Shown here: piece by piece, positions 26,632 through 36,495 of the stretch | Layout of the letters: every line of letters starts with the position of its first letter | Numbering within the stretch: position 1 is the stretch's first letter | NCBI GenBank assembly: GCA_013001595.1 | Contig: JABDMH010000119.1 | Coordinates: 1-63,826 of the forward strand | Source: Saprospiraceae bacterium | Lineage (GTDB): Bacteria > Bacteroidota > Bacteroidia > Chitinophagales > Saprospiraceae | DNA: 63,826 bases | Direction of reading: 5' to 3' | The notes under the pieces: model-generated | The model's database searches: none | Told to the model about the DNA's origin: nothing | What the model saw: only the letters and a program-made list of their open reading frames with translations | Translations under genes and position numbers: made by a program

Positions 26632-29463
26632 CTAGGTTTGCTGAGCAAGGACCGCGTCCATCTTTTCTTTCAGGTGCCGGGCAGTTAGAGAGGCATCACA
26701 CATTGTGAGGTCTTCTGGGGTACCTTGAAACATGAGTTGACCACCATGGCGTCCCCCTCCGGGACCCAGATCAATAAGCCAATCGGCACTTTTGATAACT
26801 TCTAAGTTATGCTCCACAACGAGCACCGTGTGTCCCTGTTCTACCAGTGCATTTAACGCATCTAACAATTTGCGGATGTCGTGGAAGTGCAAACCTGTAG
26901 TGGGTTCGTCGAATATGAATAGGATGTGCTCATCAGTCCGCTCCCGCACTAAGAAGGAGGCAAGTTTCACCCGTTGAGCTTCGCCTCCAGAAAGAGTACT
27001 TGACGATTGACCAAGTTTGACATATCCCAGCCCCACATCGTGGAGTGGTTGGATCTTTTGTACAATGTCTGGTGCATCGGCAAAGAAGGTCAATGCCTCC
27101 TCAATAGTCAATGAAAGGATTTCGTATATGTTTTTTCCCTTGTACTTTACCTCGAGTACCTCTGTTTTAAAACGTTGACCCTTACAATCTTCGCAGACCA
27201 GGCGCACGTCAGCCAGAAACTGCATTTCTACAACGATTTCTCCATCTCCCTGACAAGTTTCACATCTACCCCCATCCACATTGAAGGAAAAATGCTTCGG
27301 TTTGTAGCCCCTTATCTTACTCAACTGTTGGCTAGTCATCAACTTTCTTATGGCATCGTAGGCTTTTACATAAGTGATCGGGTTGGAACGAGATGATTTG
27401 CCTATGGGTCTTTGGTTGACCAGCTCCACCTGGGTGATGAGATCCAGATCACCAACTAATTTGTCAAAGCTACCAGCAGATTGCTTGGTAGGTTCATCGA
27501 GATGAGATTTCAATGATCTATACAGAATGTCATGAACCAGGGTGCTTTTCCCCGATCCTGAGACTCCGGTTACGCAATTGAAAGTATTGAGTAGAATTTC
27601 AGCGTCTACATTCTGCAGATTATGTTGCCTTGCTCCATGGATCTCGATCTTATTTCGTGATTTACGCCGACGGTCCGGGATCGGAATAAACTCTCGATAG
27701 TCAAGATATGCCGCTGTTAAGCTCTGACCATTGGCCTTATGTAGTTCGCTAAAAGGCCCAGCATAGACTACTTGTCCTCCATGTACACCTGCGTAGGGGC
27801 CCATATCGATCAGGTGGTCCGCATTTCTGATAACGTCCTCTTCGTGCTCTACTACAATGACGGTGTTTCCTAAGTCACGCAGCTGTTTCAATACCTGCAC
27901 CAGTTTCTCCGTATCTCTTGGATGTAAGCCAATGCTGGGTTCATCCAAAATATACAAAGAGTTGGTCAAGTTACTGCCAAGAGATTTGGTCAGATTAATG
28001 CGCTGTGTTTCTCCACCACTAAGGGTAGATGACACTCGGTCTAAATGCAAATAGTCGAGACCTAGGGCACAGAGATTAGTCAGCCTGGACTTTATTTCGA
28101 TCAGCAGACGTTTGGCAATGGTATGCTGATGTGCGGTCAGTGATATTCCTTCAAAGAATTTCAACAGCAGGTCTATGGGAAGGTTAATGAGCTCATCAAT
28201 GGATTTGCCACCTACTTCTACGTACAAGGCCTCTTCCCTCAGCCTAGATCCCCTGCATTCCGTACAAACTGTGCGACCTCGATATCGAGCGATCATCACC
28301 CGATTTTGAATTTTGTAGGACTTCTCTTCTAAATGGGCAAAGAAGTCATGGATTCCATCAAAGTATTGGTTGCCGTCCCAAAGCAGATCCTTTTCGTCTT
28401 CTGTCAGGTCTTCATAGGCCCTATGTACCGGAAAATCAAAGTGATGTGCATTCCTTAGTAGTCGATCCAAATACTTACTGGATTTTTCTCCTCGCCAGCA
28501 CCAGATACCTCGGTCTAGTACAGAAAGGGAGGGATTGGGAATAACTTTGTCTTCATCAATGCCCATGATCCTTCCAAATCCCTCGCATCTACGGCAAGCA
28601 CCAAATGGGTTGTTGTAATTGAATAGATGGGGTGTAGGCTCAATGAAAGTGAGTCCATCTAGTTCAAATCGATTATTAAAATATGATTCGTGGCCCTCGA
28701 TGTTTCTTACATAGCATTCGCCTCCACTTTCTGCAAATGCAGTTGATACAGAATCTGCGATGCGCTTACGATTTTCTTCATCTGACGGATTCACTACAAA
28801 ACGATCGATCAGCACCAGGATCTCTTCTTTGTCAATGTCCTTGATCTGCATCTTGAGAATGGCCTTGCGACTATTGAGCACATCTTCGATTTGCTCTTGT
28901 TTACCCCTCATAAAGATGCGCGAATATCCCTTTTGTAGTAGAAGCGCAAATTCTTGCCTGATCGATCTATCGGTATATTGTTGGTGTAGGGGTATGAGCA
29001 GGAGTACTTTACTGCCTTCTTTCAATGCATTGATGTGCTGGACTACATCTGAGACTCTATGTTTGCGAACCGGTTCTCCCGAAACAGGAGAATAAGTCTG
29101 ACCGACACGGGCAAATAGAAGGCGTAGATAGTCATAAATCTCTGTAAGTGAGCCCACTGTGCTTCTCGCATTGGAGGTAGCTACCCGCTGTTCTATGGCT
29201 ATGGCGGGGCAGATGCCTTTTATGAAATCTACATCCGGCTTTTTCATCCTTGTCAAAAACTGTCGCGCATAGGAGGAAAGGCTTTCTACATATCGACGCT
29301 GGCCTTCAGCATATAGGGTATCAATCGTAATGGATGACTTGCCTGATCCAGACACTCCGGTGACTACAACGAGTTTGTTCTTGGGTATATCCAAGTCTAC
29401 GTTCTGCAAATTGTTACTCCTTGCACCCTTAATGTAGATGGTATCTTTGCGTGTTTTTGCCAT
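26632..29463 (-). CDS. uvrA: Excinuclease ABC subunit UvrA
   Basis: A full-length 943-residue DNA damage sensor of nucleotide excision repair, acting in the cytoplasm with UvrB and UvrC. Two ABC ATPase modules are present. Walker A motifs are GVSGSGKSS near 36-44 and GVSGSGKST in the second half. Signature motifs are LSGGETQRINL and LSGGEAQRVKLA, with Walker B regions ILDEPSIGLHPRD and IFDEPTTGLHFHD. The zinc-binding cysteines are there (CTECRGSR, and the CETCQGDGE ... CEDCKGQRF module). Nothing is truncated. It is monocistronic. UvrA has an SOS-like box in some bacteria, but I did not recognise one here. Confidence 0.98.
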   Translation of the reverse strand: MAKTRKDTIYIKGARSNNLQNVDLDIPKNKLVVVTGVSGSGKSSITIDTLYAEGQRRYVESLSSYARQFLTRMKKPDVDFIKGICPAIAIEQRVATSNARSTVGSLTEIYDYLRLLFARVGQTYSPVSGEPVRKHRVSDVVQHINALKEGSKVLLLIPLHQQYTDRSIRQEFALLLQKGYSRIFMRGKQEQIEDVLNSRKAILKMQIKDIDKEEILVLIDRFVVNPSDEENRKRIADSVSTAFAESGGECYVRNIEGHESYFNNRFELDGLTFIEPTPHLFNYNNPFGACRRCEGFGRIMGIDEDKVIPNPSLSVLDRGIWCWRGEKSSKYLDRLLRNAHHFDFPVHRAYEDLTEDEKDLLWDGNQYFDGIHDFFAHLEEKSYKIQNRVMIARYRGRTVCTECRGSRLREEALYVEVGGKSIDELINLPIDLLLKFFEGISLTAHQHTIAKRLLIEIKSRLTNLCALGLDYLHLDRVSSTLSGGETQRINLTKSLGSNLTNSLYILDEPSIGLHPRDTEKLVQVLKQLRDLGNTVIVVEHEEDVIRNADHLIDMGPYAGVHGGQVVYAGPFSELHKANGQSLTAAYLDYREFIPIPDRRRKSRNKIEIHGARQHNLQNVDAEILLNTFNCVTGVSGSGKSTLVHDILYRSLKSHLDEPTKQSAGSFDKLVGDLDLITQVELVNQRPIGKSSRSNPITYVKAYDAIRKLMTSQQLSKIRGYKPKHFSFNVDGGRCETCQGDGEIVVEMQFLADVRLVCEDCKGQRFKTEVLEVKYKGKNIYEILSLTIEEALTFFADAPDIVQKIQPLHDVGLGYVKLGQSSSTLSGGEAQRVKLASFLVRERTDEHILFIFDEPTTGLHFHDIRKLLDALNALVEQGHTVLVVEHNLEVIKSADWLIDLGPGGGRHGGQLMFQGTPEDLTMCDASLTARHLKEKMDAVLAQQT

Positions 29464-29754
29464 GCCAATGACTACAAATATGATTTTATTTAAATGTTAA
29501 AAAAGCCGAATTCGTAAAAAGTTGGTCTGATTCTTGTAAAAAATTAAACGGAATCTCTATTTTTGATTTAGAAAGCAGCGAAAGTAAGGTACTCCGTTAA
29601 ACTTTAGTTAAGGAGACCGTAGCCTTTTAGTTTTTTAACTTAGCTTTCTATATTTCATTAGCGATTCACCATATCAAAAAAAACTGATTGCTTATAGAGT
29701 AGAACTTATACACGACATTACAGAATTTTTTACTGAACAAAACCAAGTAGTCGT

Positions 29755-30336
29755 ATGCAAGTTACTCCTTTTAGCGATCAGGAACTGATCTCTCAGTATC
29801 TGGATGGCAATGAAAGAGCGTTCGAAGAATTGCTCAATCGCCATCGAAACAAAATCTACACTTCAATTTATCTATTTGTTAAGGATCAGAGCCTGGCAGA
29901 GGATATTTTCCAAGAGGTCTTCATCAAGATTATCAACACCTTACGCAGCGGTAAGTACAACCACGAAGGCAAGTTCGTACAATGGGCCATGCGTATAGCT
30001 TATAACATGTGTGTGGATCAATTCAGACGAAAGAAACGTAGACCACAAGTAGCACCTACAGAGACTTTCGACATTTTTGACGTCCTTCATGTTTCTGATG
30101 ACAATATGGAAACGTCCATGATTAAGAGTCAGACACATCAGAAGATTAGACATCTGGTTGATAGCCTTCCTCCTGAGCAGCGTGAAGTAGTGATCTTGAG
30201 GCATTATGCGGACATGAGCTTCAAGGAAATATCTCAATTGACAAGAGTCAGCATCAACACGGCCTTGGGTAGGATGAGATATGCACTGATCAACATCAGA
30301 AAGATGGTGGAAGAGAAAGAGATTATTTTACAGTAG
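29755..30336 (+). CDS. ECF-type RNA polymerase sigma factor
   Basis: A 193-residue group 4 sigma-70 factor. Region 2 reads RHRNKIYTSIYLFVKDQSLAEDIFQEVFIKI. Region 4 reads LPPEQREVVILRHYADMSFKEISQLTRVSINTALGRMRYALINIRK. No anti-sigma gene is adjacent and no extra domain is fused, resembling the stand-alone ECF factors that are widespread and conserved in Bacteroidota. It is followed by a strong terminator, so it is monocistronic. The tail-specific protease downstream is separate. Targets are unknown. Confidence 0.92.
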   Translation: MQVTPFSDQELISQYLDGNERAFEELLNRHRNKIYTSIYLFVKDQSLAEDIFQEVFIKIINTLRSGKYNHEGKFVQWAMRIAYNMCVDQFRRKKRRPQVAPTETFDIFDVLHVSDDNMETSMIKSQTHQKIRHLVDSLPPEQREVVILRHYADMSFKEISQLTRVSINTALGRMRYALINIRKMVEEKEIILQ

Positions 30337-30450
30337 TTTTTTACGGTGATCATCCGGCTATCAGTAGTGCTGTTGCACCTGATTCTTAGATCTTGCCATA
30401 ACAATAACCTGCTTCTACGACACATAAACTAGTTATTCATAGAAAATAAG

Positions 30451-30484
30451 GATCTGCTGTCTCACTACACAGCAGATCTTTTTT
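30451..30484 (+). terminator. Terminator after the ECF sigma gene
   Basis: A perfect ten-base stem, GATCTGCTGT with ACAGCAGATC, has an eight-base loop and is followed by six T residues. Confidence 0.9.
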
Positions 30485-30605
30485 GTTTTAAATGCTGTTA
30501 AGAGCAATACATTACGTCATAACCCACTGCTGGCATCGAATTATTGTATTTTTAGATTCTGCAGGTAGATGGGATGTCTATGTCAGATTAAACAGTACGG
30601 TATCA

Positions 30606-32720
30606 ATGAAAAAAAGTATCATCATCGTCTTGGGTATACTTCTTACAGGTGTCATATTCGTAAGCACCTTAGATCCAGGTGAGCAACAACTAAGTAAAAA
30701 AGAGGTGATGACAATGCATGCACTGCTTAGTGTAATGGACCAAATGCATTTGGAGCCCGCTGATATCAACGATGAATTTTCTCGAAAGTCCTTTAAGGAG
30801 TATATCGATTATCTAGATGGCGCCAAGCGGTTCTTCATCCAACCTGAGATAGAAAAACTTAGTAAATATGAAGAGCAGATTGATGACCAGATCATGGATC
30901 GTCAATTGATATTCTTTGACCAGTCGCTAGATCTTCTGAATAAGGCCATTGAGCGGGGCAAAATGATCTACGAAGAAGTCATCGATGACACCTTTAACAT
31001 CCATGATCCCGCGTATTTCGAGTTAGATGCAGACAAACGTTCCTTTGCGGAAGATGTAGCAGCATTAAAGTCACATTGGCACGACCTTATCGAGTACCAG
31101 ATTGTCTCTAAGGTGCATAATAAATTGGAGGCACAAAAGGACAAAGCCAAAGAAGAGCAGAAGGATGAAGCCGAGCTTATTAGCGAAGCCCAAAAGGCTA
31201 CTAAGAAGATTTTCGATCAGTGGTTCTCTCGCATGGAAGAAATGCGACGTTCAGATCGATTCGAATTTTACCTCAATGTTTTTGCACAACTTTATGACCC
31301 ACACTCAGGATATTTCAGTCCGAAGGAGAAAGAAGAGTTTGACATACGCATGGGCGGCAAACTGGAAGGGATCGGAGCCAGGCTGAGTAGAAGTGATGAC
31401 TACATTAAAGTAAGTGGGATTATCCCGGGTGGCCCCGCTTGGAAAGGCGGAGATCTGGAGGTTGGTGACCTAATTACTAAGGTTACACAGATGGGCGAAG
31501 AAGGCGTGGATATTGTTGGATTTCGTACCGACGATGCGGTGCAATTGATTCGTGGAAAGAAAGGCTCGGTTGTGATACTAACTGTCAAGAAAAAAGATGG
31601 TTCTTTTGCTGATGTAGAAATCGAGCGTGATGAGGTAATCATTGATCAGGCATTTGCTAAAAGTGTGATCATCGATCAGGGTGATCAGATTCAAAATATT
31701 GGCTACATCAAATTACCCATGTTTTATTCCACCTTTGATGGAGGCAATAGTTGTGCCGACGATGTAGCGGTGGAAATCGGAAAATTGAAAAAAGAAAATG
31801 TAAAAGGCATTATCCTAGACCTGCGGTATAACGGTGGAGGCTCTCTACCAGATGCCATCAATATGAGTGGATTATTCATAGAGAAGGGACCCATTGTCCA
31901 GGTGAAATCGCGAGGCCAGAAACCTGAAGTCTACAAAGATGAAGACAGTGATGTAGCCTATGATGGGCCACTGATCGTCATGGTCAATGCAATCAGTGCC
32001 TCTGCATCGGAGATATTGGCTGCAGCCATGCAAGATTATGGTAGGGCTGTGATTGTAGGGGGCAATACTACATATGGTAAGGGTACGGTGCAACGGTTTC
32101 TAAATCTCGACAGGGTGATCCAAGGACACAATAGTGAGAAGCCTTTAGGGCAGGTGAAGGTAACCATGCAGCAATTTTATAGGGTAAATGGCGGATCTAC
32201 GCAACTTAGAGGTGTCACACCAGATATCGTATTGCCCGATCAATATGCTTTTGTGGATATCGGAGAAAAAGACTATGATGAAGCCTTACAATGGACCGAA
32301 ATTAATCCTACCTCCTATAAACAGAATGTGTACCAACTTCCCGCTTTACAACTTCTGATTGATAAAAGTGCCAAACGTGTTGCCCAAGATTCTTCTTTTG
32401 CATTGGTGGAAATGCAGGGAAAGGTGATGAAAGAAATGCGGGAGGAAAGCAAGATGCCTTTGTCATTGGTAGAATATGATGCTGCGCTCGATGAAAGAGA
32501 TGAGCGCTTAGATAGATTCGATGGCCTCATGCAAGACACCGTTGCAAAACTCGAAGTGCATAATTTGGATGCTGATCAAGCATATTTACAAACGGATAGC
32601 TCACGAATTGCCAGGCGAGATCATTGGGTGAAGCAGATAAAAAAAGACATATATTTAGAGGAATCTCTTCATATTATGCAGGATCTCATTGAGGCTGATC
32701 CGGCTTACGTCAAACATTAA
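30606..32720 (+). CDS. prc: Carboxy-terminal (tail-specific) protease, S41A family
   Basis: Periplasmic processing protease, about 704 residues from the ATG at 30606 (MKKSIIIVLGILLTGVIF), which begins a proper signal peptide. The frame opens earlier at 30492 but would add a hydrophilic stretch. An N-terminal helical domain is followed by a PDZ domain (GIGARLSRSDDYIKVSGIIPGGPAWKGGDLEVGD) and the S41 core. The catalytic Ser/Lys pair by analogy with E. coli Tsp is Ser466 in SASASEI and Lys492 in YGKGTVQ. A C-terminal DUF3340-like region follows, so it is the long Prc type rather than the short CtpA type. It degrades or trims envelope proteins by their C-termini. Confidence 0.95.
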   Translation: MKKSIIIVLGILLTGVIFVSTLDPGEQQLSKKEVMTMHALLSVMDQMHLEPADINDEFSRKSFKEYIDYLDGAKRFFIQPEIEKLSKYEEQIDDQIMDRQLIFFDQSLDLLNKAIERGKMIYEEVIDDTFNIHDPAYFELDADKRSFAEDVAALKSHWHDLIEYQIVSKVHNKLEAQKDKAKEEQKDEAELISEAQKATKKIFDQWFSRMEEMRRSDRFEFYLNVFAQLYDPHSGYFSPKEKEEFDIRMGGKLEGIGARLSRSDDYIKVSGIIPGGPAWKGGDLEVGDLITKVTQMGEEGVDIVGFRTDDAVQLIRGKKGSVVILTVKKKDGSFADVEIERDEVIIDQAFAKSVIIDQGDQIQNIGYIKLPMFYSTFDGGNSCADDVAVEIGKLKKENVKGIILDLRYNGGGSLPDAINMSGLFIEKGPIVQVKSRGQKPEVYKDEDSDVAYDGPLIVMVNAISASASEILAAAMQDYGRAVIVGGNTTYGKGTVQRFLNLDRVIQGHNSEKPLGQVKVTMQQFYRVNGGSTQLRGVTPDIVLPDQYAFVDIGEKDYDEALQWTEINPTSYKQNVYQLPALQLLIDKSAKRVAQDSSFALVEMQGKVMKEMREESKMPLSLVEYDAALDERDERLDRFDGLMQDTVAKLEVHNLDADQAYLQTDSSRIARRDHWVKQIKKDIYLEESLHIMQDLIEADPAYVKH

Positions 32721-32820
32721 GTTGGGCAGCGCACCAAGTAGATAATGGATTATTGAGGGCACTCCGAAGTGGAGCCAAATCAGAATTGGAGATTTCGCTA
32801 ATATTTCAATTTCTAATTTC

Positions 32821-33696
32821 ATGACTGTGGTAAAGCATAATCCAATCCCGACTTTATTATTCCTTCTCTTCTCAGTGATTGCTCTTGCACAAACAGGTAA
32901 GGTCTTTGATGATTTATCGATGCATAGCGACATCCTTTCTATGGAGCGAAAATATGCGGTTTATTTGCCCCCTGATTACGAACATTCTGAACGACGATAT
33001 CCCGTGCTGTATTTACTGCATGGAGGTGGTGATGATCAGACCGGTTGGGTGCAATTTGGAGAGGTTTTGCGTATTGCTGATCAAGCTATCCAGCATGGAA
33101 GTGCAACAGCAATGATTATTGTTATGCCTGATGCTAATAGTGGCCATCGAGGTTATTTTAATAGGGTGGATGGTAGTTGGGATTATGAAGATTTCTTTTT
33201 TGACGAATTTATTCCAGAAATCGAACAAAAGTTTAGGATTAAGGGAGAGAAGAGGTATCGAGCAGTAGGGGGCTTATCTATGGGTGGCGGTGGTTCGTTT
33301 ATGTATGCGTTGCATCGTCCTGATTTATTTTCATCGTCCTGCCCACTTAGCGCCTATGTGGGGCCGCTTTCCTTTGATCAGGCACGCCAGCGATATGCCA
33401 AGCAGCATATTGACGAGGCATCTGAAGATGTCTTGCGGGCTCACTATGAGAGACATAACGCATTGTATTTAATCGATCAAATGGATGCAGAGCAAATTGC
33501 TGAAGTACGATGGTTCATTGACTGCGGAGATGATGACTTTCTATTTGAAGGCAATTCTCTAGTGCACATCGCTTTAAAGAAAAAGGAAGTAGATCATGAG
33601 TATAGAGTACGAGATGGCGCACACACTTGGACTTACTGGAGGGAGTCTCTACCTTTCGTACTGCGCTTTGTTTCCGATGCATTTCATCAGCATTAG
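32821..33696 (+). CDS. Secreted esterase of the esterase-D / feruloyl esterase family
   Basis: A 291-residue alpha/beta hydrolase with a signal peptide (TLLFLLFSVIALAQ). Landmarks are YAVYLPPDYEHSERRYPVLYLLHGGGDDQTGW with the oxyanion region, the nucleophile elbow GLSMGG with Ser153, an Asp near 237 in DCGDDDF, and His268 in RDGAHTWTYWRESLPF. This is the group that includes feruloyl and acetyl-xylan esterases and S-formylglutathione hydrolase. The signal peptide favours polysaccharide deacylation. It lies close upstream of a sulfatase on the same strand, which fits removal of side groups from an algal or plant polymer. Confidence 0.88.
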   Translation: MTVVKHNPIPTLLFLLFSVIALAQTGKVFDDLSMHSDILSMERKYAVYLPPDYEHSERRYPVLYLLHGGGDDQTGWVQFGEVLRIADQAIQHGSATAMIIVMPDANSGHRGYFNRVDGSWDYEDFFFDEFIPEIEQKFRIKGEKRYRAVGGLSMGGGGSFMYALHRPDLFSSSCPLSAYVGPLSFDQARQRYAKQHIDEASEDVLRAHYERHNALYLIDQMDAEQIAEVRWFIDCGDDDFLFEGNSLVHIALKKKEVDHEYRVRDGAHTWTYWRESLPFVLRFVSDAFHQH

Positions 33697-33841
33697 CACC
33701 TATTATTCAGTAGGGCTTTGAGGCTTAATTGGTGGGATCTTACCATTGCAGTGTCCCCTTTGCCAAATATTCCCAGGCTAAGGATCGATCAGCGTTAATA
33801 ATCGAAACGGTTACCTAATTTAGAGCCCATAAAACAACGGG

Positions 33842-35233
33842 ATGTATTTTAATTTTTCCACTCGAATTTTATTAATTATTTCTTTGCTGGCTGCCAAGAT
33901 ATATTATTCCCAGGTTTGGAGCAAAGCCAATAGTTCTACAGAGGTGGATCCACCCAATATCTTGATCATTCTCACCGATGATCAAGGATACCATGATGTT
34001 TCCTACTATGGTACTTCAGATCTTTATACACCACATATTGATGCGTTGGTAAAAGACGGTATTCGCTTTGATAACTTTTATGCAAATTGTCCTGTTTGTT
34101 CACCAACTAGAGCAGCCCTACTCACTGGTAGGTACCAAGAATACGTAGGTGTGCCTGGTGTGATCCGAACGAATCCTAAAAACAGTTGGGGGTTTCTTGA
34201 TCCCGAAGCCCTGATGTTGCCTCAGCTGTTGGCTGCCCGAGGTTACCATACTGCACTAATTGGTAAATGGCACCTTGGCTTGCAGTCACCCAATACACCG
34301 AATGAACGGGGTTTCGCCTTCTTTCATGGATGGTTGGGCGATATGATGGATGACTACGTACAAAAACGCAGGCATGACATTAACTATATGCGTGAAAATG
34401 AAGAAACCATTGATCTGCCCGGTCATGCTACAGATCTATTTACGCAGTGGTCAGTGGACTATATTAAGGAGCGTGCTGTCCAAGAAAGTCCTTTCTTTCT
34501 GTATCTCGCATACAATGCGCCCCACTTTCCAGTGCAGCCACCTGAGGAATGGCTAGAGAAGGTGCGAGCCAGGGATTCGACTTTGACGGAGAAACGTGCA
34601 AAGCTGATCGCATTTATTGAGCATTTAGATAGTGGCATTGGCAAAGTTGTAGAAGCGCTAAAGGAGAGCGGACAATATGAAAATACGATCATTGTTTTTT
34701 CCAGTGATAATGGTGGACTACTTGCAGACGAAGCAAATAATGGTCCCTACCGAGATGGAAAGCAAAGTTTGTATGAGGGTGGCTTGAGGGTGCCCACAAG
34801 CGTTACTTGGAGGAACGTAATACAACCTGGATCTGCTACGGAACATGTGTCACTGAGTATGGATATCTTTCCAACCCTGTTGGATCTTTGTGATGTTGAC
34901 CTACCCACTCAGATAGAGGGAAGGAGTTTTGCACCCGTATTAACCGGAGGCTCCGTTGATCACGCTAAACGGCCATTTTTCTTTTCACGTAGAGAAGGGG
35001 GTGCAAGGTATGGAGGGTTGACCATTCAGGCGGTTAGGTTGGGCAAATGGAAGCTGTTGCAAAATAGTCCCTTCACTCCACAGGAATTGTATGATCTATC
35101 GGCTGATCCCAGGGAACAACACAATGTCATTGACAAATATCCTGAAGTGTACAAAAAACTCAATGCGCTGCTAATGGCACATTTACAAAAGGGTGGGGAA
35201 GTACCCTGGCAAAGTGCGAAATCCGATGAGTAG
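33842..35233 (+). CDS. Sulfatase, S1 family
   Basis: A 463-residue exported formylglycine sulfatase. The N-terminal hydrophobic segment is ILLIISLLAAKIYYSQ. The core begins NILIILTDDQGYHDVSYYG. The modification site is CSPTR with Cys86, followed by RAALLTGRY and GYHTALIGKWHLG. SSDNGGLLADEANN provides the later metal-site residues. A short C-terminal subdomain is present, so it is complete. It is independent of the other two sulfatases by sequence and probably hydrolyses a different sulfate ester. It may belong with the esterase gene upstream. Confidence 0.92.
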   Translation: MYFNFSTRILLIISLLAAKIYYSQVWSKANSSTEVDPPNILIILTDDQGYHDVSYYGTSDLYTPHIDALVKDGIRFDNFYANCPVCSPTRAALLTGRYQEYVGVPGVIRTNPKNSWGFLDPEALMLPQLLAARGYHTALIGKWHLGLQSPNTPNERGFAFFHGWLGDMMDDYVQKRRHDINYMRENEETIDLPGHATDLFTQWSVDYIKERAVQESPFFLYLAYNAPHFPVQPPEEWLEKVRARDSTLTEKRAKLIAFIEHLDSGIGKVVEALKESGQYENTIIVFSSDNGGLLADEANNGPYRDGKQSLYEGGLRVPTSVTWRNVIQPGSATEHVSLSMDIFPTLLDLCDVDLPTQIEGRSFAPVLTGGSVDHAKRPFFFSRREGGARYGGLTIQAVRLGKWKLLQNSPFTPQELYDLSADPREQHNVIDKYPEVYKKLNALLMAHLQKGGEVPWQSAKSDE

Positions 35234-35392
35234 GAAAATGTGCGATGGCACTGGAAGGTAAATTGGATGTCCAATTAATGAAATGAGTCAACAAAGAGGA
35301 AAGTCATGTGAGCCTAATTCTGCTCTCTTAATTCCAAACATTTGTGGCATTTACACTGTCTACAATATGAATTAATCAATTAGAGAAGACAG

Positions 35393-36316
35393 ATGATGAA
35401 AGAACTCAATTCCTCCTGGGAAAAATTATTCAATAAATTGGAGAGCATACTGGATAGTACGGTTATGCTTTTGCCTAATTTGATTCTGGCTATTGTCGTG
35501 GCCGTAGTAGGGTACTTTGCAGTGAGGTATGTACAGGAAAAGCTACATCGGCTTATGAAAAAGCATTTGAGCAACCCGACTATTGCAGAAGTAATGAGTC
35601 GTGTGATCGCTTTTGCATTGATGGTAGGTTTATTATTTGTCATCCTAGGCATATTGAATCTTGATCAACTGCTGACCTCGTTGTTGGCAACCGCAGGAGT
35701 TCTCGGACTAGCCGTTGGTCTGGCTTTACAAGAGCCTTTAGCCAATGCTTTCGGAGGAGTGATGTTGTCCTTGCGTAGTCGGTACAATATTGGCGATTTA
35801 GTAGAAACCAATGACTTCTTTGGTTCCATCAAGGAGGTAAATCTTCGAACCACAGTGATGAGCACGCCAGCGGGTCAAGAAGTATCCATACCTAATAAGC
35901 TTGTCCTGCAGAATCCCATCATAAATTACAGCATATCTGGCAAGCGTCGAGTAGAGGTGGACTGCGGTATTTCCTATGGAGAGAATTTGGACCAAGTAGA
36001 ACAAATCGTGTTGGATGCCATGAAATCTGTTGACAAATTGGAAGATCAAGAGGTGGAGTTCTTCTATACCTCCTTCGGTGATAGTTCGATTAATTTTCGA
36101 GTCCGTTTCTGGATTAGGCAGGATGGACAGAAAGCTTATTATATGTCCGCCAGCGAAGCAATGCGTGTGATCAAACGCGCCTTTGATGAACAAGATATTC
36201 TCATACCATTTCCAATCCGTACGTTGGATTTTGGAATTAAAGGCGGTAAACATCTTGCTGACGAGTTGCAGGTGGTTCGTCCGACTGAAGAATCAAATGG
36301 CCTAGCTCAAGGATAG
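35393..36316 (+). CDS. MscS-family mechanosensitive channel
   Basis: A 307-residue inner-membrane channel that releases solutes on hypo-osmotic shock. Three hydrophobic segments come first: LPNLILAIVVAVVGYFAVRYV, FALMVGLLFVILGIL, and the pore helix LLATAGVLGLAVGLALQEPLANAFGGV with alternating Gly/Ala packing. The MscS beta domain follows (YNIGDLVETNDFFGSIKEVNLRTTVMSTPAGQEVSIPNKLV), then the cytoplasmic alpha/beta domain. Length and order match the short MscS class. It has its own intergenic region on each side. Confidence 0.95.
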   Translation: MMKELNSSWEKLFNKLESILDSTVMLLPNLILAIVVAVVGYFAVRYVQEKLHRLMKKHLSNPTIAEVMSRVIAFALMVGLLFVILGILNLDQLLTSLLATAGVLGLAVGLALQEPLANAFGGVMLSLRSRYNIGDLVETNDFFGSIKEVNLRTTVMSTPAGQEVSIPNKLVLQNPIINYSISGKRRVEVDCGISYGENLDQVEQIVLDAMKSVDKLEDQEVEFFYTSFGDSSINFRVRFWIRQDGQKAYYMSASEAMRVIKRAFDEQDILIPFPIRTLDFGIKGGKHLADELQVVRPTEESNGLAQG

Positions 36317-36495
36317 TTTTTCTTTGTCCGTGAAGGAGTGAGATTCTGGCAAATGACAAATTTGTTAGCACAGAGGGATGGTCACAGATGGTTTCCACTG
36401 CCGTGATTTGATTCGAGTGTTTGATAAAGAAATTTTGGGATTGATCTAAAACTACGGATGACCATACAGTCCTAGACTTGATCACTCAGCCTGCG